A stretch of DNA of 64,000 nucleotides, taken from the NCBI GenBank assembly GCA_002946415.1, contig NJPS01000016.1, positions 186,001-250,000 of the forward strand, written 5' to 3'. Both the position numbers and the translations under genes were made by a program. Every line of letters starts with the position of its first letter. Within the stretch, counting starts at the first letter, position 1. The notes beneath the pieces were generated by a model. It was not told the DNA's origin, ran no database searches, and was given only the letters and a program-made list of their open reading frames with translations. The DNA comes from Rutstroemia sp. NJR-2017a BVV2 (lineage: Eukaryota; Ascomycota; Leotiomycetes; Helotiales; Rutstroemiaceae). Shown here piece after piece: positions 55,958 through 64,000 of the stretch.

Positions 55958-58900
55958 ATGCGTCTTTTGGAGATGAAAAGCCTGGGCGAATTCAGCCTGA
56001 TCCATGTTGCCACCCACAATACCCCTCCCTACGCAATCCTTTCGCATACTTGGACAGATCAAGAGGTCACATATCATGATCTAATAAGTGGTGCTGGGAA
56101 AAGCAAGTCTGGCTACGAAAAGATCAAGTTTTGTGGAGAACAAGCGGCTAAAGATGGCCTTCGATATTTCTGGGTGGACACTTGTTGTATTGACAAGTCG
56201 GATCCTGCCGAGCTTTCGAATGCTATTAATTCTATGTTCCGCTGGTATCGAAATGCGAAGAAATGCTATGTATACCTTACGGATGTATCGACCTCTGGCG
56301 ATGATGTATATATCCAAGCAAACCAGAGCGTGTGGGAAGCAGCCTTTCGGAGTAGTAGATGGTTTACTAGAGGCTGGACACTTCAAGAACTTATTGCTCC
56401 AGCGGAAGTCGAATTCTTCTCTCAAGAGCGCAAGCTACTTGGTGACAAAAGGTCACTCGAAAAGCCAATTTATGAGATTACCCGAATTCCATTTCAGGCT
56501 CTGCGAGGGAATCCTTTCTCTGATTTTAGTATCGCTGAGCGGAAAAGATGGGTAGCACAACGCCAGACAACCGAAGAAGAAGATATGGTGTACTGCCTGT
56601 TAGGCCTCTGCGAGGTGTCTATGCCAGCAATCTATGGCGAGGGAAAGGAGGCCGCACTGAAAAGGCTCGAAATGACAGTCAAGGGGTTCTCTACTAACGA
56701 GAGCGAGCCGAAAGATCTTAAAGGTACGGGTGGATCTAACCTGATTTGACTATACTTAATACTATTCTATAGATAATACCGCTTCGTTTATTGTCCCATT
56801 CGACAGAAATCTCAACTTTACCGGTCGTGGGACGCAGCTTACCGAGGTGGAAGCAAAACTATTTACAGGAGGTCGAGCGACAAAAGTTGCCATCACAGGG
56901 CTCGGGGGAATAGGCAAGACCCAGCTGTTGCTTGAACTTGTCTACCGAATAAGGGATAGATATAAGGATTGCTTAGTGATCTGGATACCCGCAACCAACA
57001 CAGAAAGTCTTCATCGAGTATATCGAGAAGTTGCCCGTCAACTCAAGATCCCCGGCTCGGACGAGGACGAGGCCGATGCAAAGAAACTCGTGCAAGATTA
57101 CCTGAGCAAAGAAAGCGCAGGCCGGTGGCTCCTAGTGTTCGATAATGCTGACGATGTCAATATGTGGATCACCGTATCTACGTCAGGATCTGGCCGTCTA
57201 ATCGACTACCTCCCACGAAGTGAGCAAGGATGTATCGTCTTCACAACGCGTGACAGGAAGACTGCCGTTAAGCTTGCACACCAAAATGTCGTAGAGGTAC
57301 CGGAGATGGGCGAAGACGTAGCGATACAGCTACTCCAGAAGTGTTTAATTGATCCAGATCTGGTTAATAATAGACCAGATACAACGGCCCTACTAAAAGA
57401 GCTCACGTACCTTCCGCTTGCTATTATTCAGGCAGCAGCATATATTAACGAGAATGGGATCACATTCGCGGACTATCTATCCCTACTTACAGAGCAAGAA
57501 GAGGATGTTATTGATCTCCTTAGCGAGGAGTTTGAAGACGACGGGAGATACGGCAATATAAAGAACCCCGTGGCTACAACGTGGCTCATCTCGTTTGAAC
57601 AGATTCGGCATCGCGACCCTCTTGCAGCCGACTACCTATCGTTTATGGCGTGTATAGACCCCAAGGATATTCCCCAATCTCTTCTTCCGGCAGGAAGATC
57701 TCGAAAAAAGGAGATAGATGCAATTGGGATACTTGATGCTTACTCGTTCATTATCAAGCGAGTAGCAGACCAAGCTCTTGATCTTCACCGACTAGTACAT
57801 CTCGCAACGAGAAACTGGCTTCAGCAAAATGATCTGATCACTCAATGGACCGAAAGGGCGATTATACGATTAGAGGAAGTGTTCCCAGACGCTAAACACC
57901 AAAATAGAACTACGTGGAGGATGTATTTGCCACACGTATGTTATGCGCTAATATCTGATAAAGCTGACAAAGATGTGGAAACCCGGCTTGCTCTGTCACA
58001 CAGATTTGGGTTGTGTCTCCTTAGTGATGGACGATATAATGAGGCTGAGGCATCGCTTGTAGAAGTAATGGAGAGGTGCAAGAGAGTTTTCGGACCGGAG
58101 TATCCTGAAACGCTGACCAGTATGGCCAGCTTGGCTTCGATATACTCGAAGCAGGGACGTTGGAAGGAGGCCGAAGACTTGGAAGTACAAGTGATGGAGA
58201 CGAGAAAGAGGGTGTTAGGGCAGGAGCATCCAGATATACTGCTCAGTATGGGCAACTTAGCTTCAACATTTTGGAATCAAGGACGCTGGAAGGAGGCCGA
58301 AGACTTGGAGGTACAAGTGATGGAGACGAGAAAGAGGGTATTAGGGCAGGAGCATCCAGATACACTGCTCAGTATAGCCAACTTAGCTTCAATATACAGG
58401 AATCAGGGACGCTGGAAGGAGGCCGAAGACTTGGAGGTACAAGTGCTAGGGATGAGAAAGAGGGTATTAGGGCAGGAGCATCCGTCTACACTAACCAGTA
58501 TAGGCAACTTGGCTTCGACATACTCGAATCAGGGACGCTGGAGAGAGGCCGAAGACTTGGAAGTACAAGTGATGGAGATGAGAAAGAGGGTATTAGGGCA
58601 GGAGCATCCGTCTACACTAACCAGTATAGGCAACTTGGCTTCGACATACTCGAATCAGGGACGCTGGAGAGAGGCCGAAGACTTGGGAGTACAAGTGATG
58701 GAGATGAGAAAGAGGGTATTAGGGCAGGAGCATCCAGATACACTGCTCAGTATAGCCATTTTGGCTTTGATATTTGGGAAGCAGGGACGCTGGAAGGAGG
58801 CCGAAGACTTGGAGGTACAAGTGATGGAGACGAGTAAGAGGGTATTAGGGCAGGAGCATCCAGATACACTGACCAGCATGAATAATCTTGCCCTCACATG

Positions 58901-59057
58901 GAAAGGGCTCGGCCGAGATAAAGAGGCCCTTAAGCTTATGGAAGAATGTATAGAATTATCGATAAGGATTTTAGGTACTGATCATCCTAATACTTTGTCT
59001 TCCCGTGCAACATTACATGCATGGCAGACAGAGGAACTAGAGATTGATTCTGAGTAG
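55958..59057 (+). CDS. NLR-type protein: HET domain, NB-ARC ATPase, TPR repeats
   Basis: Two exons (55958-56723 and 56773-59057) joined by a 49 nt intron encode 1,016 residues. The HET domain fills residues 20-220 (YAILSHTWTDQEVTYHDL, FWVDTCCIDKSDPAELSNAI, SSRWFTRGWTLQELIAPAEV, VYCLLGLCEVSMPAIYGEG). NB-ARC follows: Walker A ITGLGGIGKTQLL near 290, Walker B RWLLVFDNADD near 360, RNBS-B-like GCIVFTTRDRK and a GLPL-like LTYLPLAI. The C-terminus has about eight 42-residue TPR units, six of them nearly identical (RWKEAEDLEVQVMETRKRVLGQEHPDTL). Fungal HET-STAND proteins couple ligand sensing by the repeats to death signalling by HET. The intron falls exactly between effector and ATPase. Confidence 0.92.
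58155..58905 (+). repeat. Tandem 126-base TPR-coding repeat, 6 copies
   Basis: TGGAAGGAGGCC or TGGAGAGAGGCC recurs every 126 bases from 58161 to about 58791. Each unit codes one 42-residue TPR of the RWKEAEDLEVQVME type. Differences between units are few and concentrate in the SMGNLASTFWNQ/SIANLASIYRNQ helix and at DIL/DTL/STL. Two adjacent units (58537 and 58663) are almost the same. This indicates recent expansion or homogenisation inside the NLR gene. Confidence 0.92.
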
Positions 59058-59101
59058 AAAGAGAATAATATAGCTTTACCTGTCAGATAAATCGAGTAGC
59101 A

Positions 59102-59576
59102 TGTTACGAATATTTGTCTTCTGAGTTATATAGTAGTGGTCAGGATCGGCGAATACTAGTACTTGGTAGACTAAGAGTCTAAGAGTATTATCGTAGGGTT
59201 ATTGTTGAAAACAGTCACACAGGGAATCGATCGTAATAGTAGATAAACAAGTTATAATTGAAGTTGAACACAAAAGCTCCCTATACTAAGGAAATCCATC
59301 TAGCTATATAGACCTTCGTTTTCTGCTACCCAGTTGTCCCAGTTGCACTGGGCTGGTTATCACGTGTCCTGATACCTAAGAATCCTACTGAAGGTACCTT
59401 TCCTTTCCTAGATACCCTCCTAGTAATAGGTACAATTACCGGCGAGGTACCTTTTAATCAGTAAGTACTAAGTACAGTCCTCCGGTCGAGGTACCTCTTA
59501 TCAAAGGCACCTTCTCCCGGGTGGTTACCTTCTGAGCCTAAGGTCCCTTAGTAGACATATAACTTGGATCATAACA
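59102..59576 (+). mobile_element. LTR of a retrotransposon, copy 2 (probably solo)
   Basis: A 475-base block starts TGTTACG and ends CATAACA. It is homologous to 5820-6357 in opposite orientation, with matching order of blocks (see that entry). It lies 44 bases after the stop of the HET-NB-ARC-TPR gene. No internal retroelement sequence is adjacent. The flanking five bases (TAGCA and ATATA) do not match, so the insertion is old or rearranged. Confidence 0.8.
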
Positions 59577-60065
59577 ATATAATACAATTGTAAGCAAAAA
59601 CAAATAGAACTTTTAATATATTTATAGATTTAAAGTCACTTGAATTCGAAGTACCTATGACTTGTCTCATTACAGGGTACCTCTCGGGACACAGGGACAG
59701 ACGTTATATAAATATATATATTAACTTGATCATATCTGATCTGATCTTGTTCTTTGAAATATATTTTCAGAGTGAGGGTGATTTTGCTTGCTTGCTTGCT
59801 TGTATAAATCTATTTCAATATCTATCTAGAATCATACTAGTCGCACGCAATTATATATATATACCCTTTCCCCCCTCCCATCTCCTCCACTTTCTTTCCT
59901 TACAAAATCTCACATAAGTTTTCGAGCAGTTCCATTTATGATTCGGAATTCGGATTCCAGCATCGTGCGTGCGCATGTGAATTGCGAGAGAAGACAAGGG
60001 GAAAAAAGTCAGGGATGGGATTTGGAATGCGGGTTTGGAGTTTAGGGATGCAAGGATGCAGGTTT
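59577..60065. other. AT-rich spacer and 3' flank of the sedolisin gene
   Basis: AT-rich sequence with a GCTTGCTT run (59784-59801) and short TATATA patches. No gene is seen. Confidence 0.55.
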
Positions 60066-63000
60066 TTATGGTAGACTCATGAATAGTGCGAGCATCTTCG
60101 GGTAGTTGGGGGTGCCGAGTCCGGTTACGGGATCCCATCTGTGTGGTGCGTGGGTTAGCTAGGTTTTGGGGGGGGAGAGGTCGAGGGATAGAGGGGGGAG
60201 GTTGAGGGTGAAAGGGGAGGATAAACATACCCCTTAACAGCGCTAAAGCCCTCAGTACCGCAGTTGGGATTGCTCCCGTTGACGACGTCGTTGAGGACGT
60301 AGGGGTGGGAGTAGAGGACGGGGTTGATGAAGCCGACGGGGGATTTGTGGGCTGCGAGGCGTTGTTCGTTGATCTGTTTTGGGGGGTTAGTGGCGGGGCA
60401 GGAGAAGAAGGGGGGAGATGGTGGATGAGGTGGGGGAATAGACGAAGGAGAAAGAAAAACGAACCAAATTGATGATCGAAGCGAATATCGGTGCACCTAT
60501 TCCATTACATCATATTAGCATCAAAACTGGAAACCTCTTCCCATCACTCTCCGGACCAGCACAAACACCACGCACATCTTCCAACATACACCGTCCACTC
60601 CAATTATAAACGCAAAAAGGAAAAGCAGAAGAAGATAAACTTACTAGCGCTAGTCCCGCCACTCATACTAGCCTTGCCACCTAGAATGGTAGCGATGTTG
60701 TCGCCGTTGGCGGACACATCGGGGATACCGCGGCCGAGACGATTGTAGACGCCGACGACGGAGGTGGAGTTGGAGGTGAGGTTGCCGGGGTTGCCGCGGT
60801 AGTAGGGATAGGGTGGGGAGTGGGCTTTGAAATAGCTTGGAGGGTGTGTTAGTTCAGGGTTTTTTTTGGTTTGGTGGGGGGTGGGGGGTTGTAGAGAGGG
60901 GGAAGGGGGAGGAGAGAGGAATAAGACGGGTAATCGGAGGACACAGAGTGGAGGAGGACAGGAAGTAGAGTTGAGAGGCTGAAAAGGAATGCGAGAACTG
61001 ATTTTGAGAAGGAAAAAAAAAGAAGAAAAGGAACAAAATAGTTAAAAATGTGCTAGCGAATGAGAACAAAGCGAGCCGAAGTAATGAGGAGAGGGAGGGA
61101 CATGGGATTAAGAAATACAAAGGGGGAAAGGTGATGTAAAGAGGAACAACTCACGTAGCTACTGCATCCTTTTGATAATCAGGAGTGTTGTAAACATTAC
61201 TGAATCCTCCACCGGAAGAGTAGGCACTACGATATGGTGCACCGGCGAGATCGTTTGCTGCACTTTCGGGTTGGGATTCATATACTGAATGGCCGGGGTA
61301 AACCTTTGTGGCTCCGACTGCTGTTACGTAGGGGCAGCTGGTAGTTGTGTTAGTAGGAGGTTTAATGTGGAAGAAATCGATGGTGAGAGGGGGTCAATGT
61401 TGGGGGAAGCGAAAAGAGTTGACGTTGATGAACGGGTGGTATAGAAACGACCAACGGCGTGGAAAGAACATACTTAACAGGAAATTGAGGATTGAAAATA
61501 GTTGCATCTGGTCCCAAACATCCACTAACTGATGCATCATTTGGAAATCCACCTACACCTTGATCACCAGAAGAATATAGGAATGTATGACCCTGAAGGC
61601 CAAGTTTCATATATCTAGGTCTAAATCAGCATCTTTACACCTGAAATCAATGCAGAACTTACTCATTGCATTGCCTCCTCATGTAGTATTCAGGCAAGTC
61701 CGCCTCCGCCTCACCGTATGATGTCGAGACAACATTAGTGGGCTTGTAAACACCGCACATCAGTTTGCCTTTATATCCGTCGGGTGCCGGATCTGGGTAG
61801 GTTGGGTCGAGAACAGGATCGTTCCCTGTTTCGCCGTAGGCTGAATATGTACAGTATGACTATGCATCGTTCAGCAATACTATAACATAAAGAATGAAGC
61901 TATACTTACACCATCGATGGCATCAAGGAATACATTGAAGGCTCCAACTGTTGGATTCTCATTCGAGTAATTGATGTCGTCGGTTTGGTAGAGAACAATT
62001 TTTTGCGGATAAAGCAAAGGATAGGCCAATTCAAAATCCAAGATACTTTCTCCTCCGCCTTCAGACACACTTACGGGTGCTTGTGCTCCATCGACGAAAT
62101 TTGCAATTGGGTGCGTTCCTTGAGGAATGTATGGGGTGTAATTCGCGAAGAATAGATTGAGATCTTCTTGGTCGTAGAAATCCCCTTCTTCGAAAATACC
62201 CATGGCGTTTGTAGGGTTGGCACTGGTGGCTTGGGGTACCTTATATAATGCCTTGACGCATTCTGGAGTGATGAGTTTATCACAGTTCGCTAGGGAGGTA
62301 TTATTCCCATGAGGTGGCCAATACAATGTCTCCTTGGGTTGTCGTAGAGGTGGCCTGTGGTCTTTAACTATGCCACGTTTGGCAAGACTCCTTTTCTTGG
62401 TTGTAATTTGTTTGACTCCAGGCGTAATGTAGTCGACATGTGGCCTGACATTCGCGGGCAGGTGGTATCTACAGGGTGTCAATATTGCATCTTCCATAAT
62501 TTGTACTTAGAATGGCTGGGCCCATGAGGTACACATAGAGCTGCTCTCCAGGGAACTGAGAAGACAATCACTTACTCGTCACAGGCTGCAGCTAATTCAT
62601 CTTTGGAAGAGTGCTCATAGGTAAAGTACTGGGTTTTGAGCAACTTCTCAAGCTCACCAGCGGTAGCATCAAATGCGTACCAACCCTTGGTATCAGAATG
62701 GACAATTCGACTAGACTCTATCCCTGAACCCACCAACCAATTTCGAACCGTTTCAATTGCTTCCATTGAAGGAGCAAACATCTCGTGTACTTGTTCAGAG
62801 GTCCAATGCTTCCCATAATTGGGAGAACTTGGATGGGAACTGGCGGGAGATCAGCGTAGGCCAGCACATGAGTCTGATATTACTCACACATCCATGAGAA
62901 ATTCATGGCCCTTCTCCAAGTTTCTTTGCGATAGACCAATTCTCACAGGAAGTCTGACTGCACTGTCAATCCTATCGCGTTTGATCCAGCCATTATTGGA

Positions 63001-63102
63001 AGCATGGCGTTTCTCGTGTAGAACGAGTGACGAAGTCGCACTTGGAGCACAAAGTGCTTCTGGGACAATGAGGACCAACGAAGCAAAAATAGACAGCTTC
63101 AT
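60066..63102 (-). CDS. Sedolisin-family serine-carboxyl protease (S53, tripeptidyl-peptidase type)
   Basis: Ten exons: 63102-62888, 62839-62576, 62468-61910, 61859-61663, 61614-61474, 61337-61155, 60835-60645, 60496-60465, 60373-60231, 60138-60066. They sum to 1,998 bases, 665 residues, with every phase consistent. Residues 1-18 are a signal peptide. A Pro-kumamolisin activation domain follows (SHPSSPNYGKHW...YHLPANVRPHVDYITPGV). The Glu-Asp-Asp-Ser machinery is complete: Glu and Asp in GGGESILDFELAYPLLYP, the oxyanion Asp in LYSSGDQGVGG, and the nucleophile in SMSGGTSASAPIF. The C-terminal WDPVTGLGTPNYPKM is the usual calcium-site region. Fungal sedolisins are secreted acid proteases that remove tripeptides or cut proteins extracellularly. 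The 319 nt sixth intron is long and the least sure. Confidence 0.93.
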
Positions 63103-64000
63103 CTTGATTTGATACCGATCAACTGAACTGCTTGGCTGAGTTCCCCAGTCTTGAGATTTGAAAGAGATGTATCTTTCAAGCTTATATCAAGCTTATTTGA
63201 AGCTTGGTGTGGTGGCAAGGGGTAACAATCACTTTAATTGTACCCCGCAACGCTTGTTGTAAATTCGGAAGGTCCCTTATGCAGCACCTTGCTGTACCGG
63301 GAAGTTCATTCAATGTCCCTGGTCATTCTGCAACTCAATTCGAACACGGAATCATGAACTTACCGTGATCCCGCATAGAGATTGATAAGGGCGTTTTCGT
63401 GATGCGATATAATCTTGTTAGAGTATATTGAAGCGGGATAGGTTTTGAGCAACAAGCGTGCTTGCTGCAGCTCAATTGCGACGCCGAAATTAACGCGGAG
63501 CATGGGGGCCAATTGATTTTTGGAATTGGACGAAGATCGACTGATCATGTTCCTAGTTCATGCAGTACTCTCCAGCTCATACAACGCTGGATTGTTCGCT
63601 GGTACCTGTACGCTGAAGCCGGAACTGTACGGGCTTCATTGCCATCTCGATACAGCTCGGTCAAGGTTCCACCTCCGCCATCGTGTCGGGCTATGGTGAT
63701 TGTACACCAAAAGAGCGATTGTTTCCAGTGTCGATGGCGACGATGAGGCATTTCTGCGGGGGAAGTGGGTATCTCCATGTCTGGGGTGGAGATGTGAAAT
63801 GTTTCCATGCTTGCGGTGCAAATATTGATATTGTACGGTCGTACGGTCACCACCAAATCCATCAAGCGCAAAAGCGACATCATCGACAGCTTTCTTCTGC
63901 CCCACCATTACATGACATACAACGAGAATCAACTACTTTTGCCACGACGACGAGATGAAGCAGCGGTTTTCTTCCATTGATGTGAAAGTAGGTTGAGTGG
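63103..64000. other. Right edge: sedolisin promoter and unresolved sequence
   Basis: The first 250 bases include repeated AAGCTT(A/G)TATCAAGC-like sequence near 63177-63205 and should hold the sedolisin promoter. Beyond about 63360 the minus strand has a 62-codon open stretch ending at a good donor (CG/GTAAGT) and, farther up, short pieces such as CLIVAIDTG and ELYRDGNEA that vaguely recall an Hsp70-like ATPase. These are too broken to call. Confidence 0.35.

Noticed and set aside
1..64000. CRISPR arrays, prophage or bacterial operons
   Set aside because: The tandem repeats found are coding or simple sequence without spacers, and spliced genes show eukaryotic nuclear DNA.

Overview
This window looks like nuclear DNA from a filamentous ascomycete (Pezizomycotina), most likely a Leotiomycete; the class is inference from gene content, not a database match. 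Supporting signs are many 41-60 nt introns with GTANGT donors and CTAAC-like branch points, a HEX1 Woronin-body gene (restricted to Pezizomycotina), a dispersed 5S rRNA gene, fungal-type NLR and HET proteins, and AT-rich retroelement remains carrying G-to-A/C-to-T stop codons that resemble RIP.

Layout. 1-3188: 3' part of a large disordered protein. 4820-5656: GST-like protein (minus). 5820-7400: relic island made of an LTR, a broken cytochrome P450 fragment and a broken Copia integrase fragment. 7749-9832: protein with about five degenerate ubiquitin-like repeats fused to C2H2 fingers (minus). 10530-10664: small foldback element. 11084-12139: short-chain dehydrogenase. 12719-18045: PNP-NACHT-ankyrin NLR with a nearly perfect tandem ankyrin array. 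19111-19206: 5'-truncated 5S copy. 20749-22397: bleomycin hydrolase (minus). 23216-about 25472: HEX1 with a His-rich upstream extension (minus). About 25.5-29.4 kb: gene-poor. 29461-32360: second NACHT NLR. 33338-34254: unknown protein. 34875-38393: GRAM-TBC-EF-hand Rab GAP (Mdr1/Gyp2-like). 38908-39000: duplicated 3' end of the bleomycin hydrolase gene, followed at 39897-40015 by an intact 5S rRNA gene. 40641-42521: HET protein. 42545-42895: solo LTR. 44842-45166: small secreted Cys-rich protein. 46563-47634: second short-chain dehydrogenase (minus). 48.3-52.1 kb: gene-poor. 52164-55088: disordered DUF8035-type protein. 55958-59057: HET-NB-ARC-TPR NLR with a nearly perfect TPR array. 59102-59576: second copy of the LTR, in opposite orientation. 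60066-63102: ten-exon sedolisin protease (minus).

How the parts relate. Four genes (12.7, 29.5, 40.6 and 56.0 kb) belong to the NLR/HET families behind fungal non-self recognition and regulated cell death. HEX1, which plugs septal pores after damage, lies among them. A functional link is inference from proximity only. The repeat arrays of two NLRs are almost identical unit to unit, as expected for fast-evolving recognition surfaces. The least familiar protein is the ubiquitin-like array fused to zinc fingers, whose repeats have lost the ubiquitin diglycine. Splice sites were placed by eye from donor, branch and acceptor sequence and reading-frame continuity; no transcript data were available.
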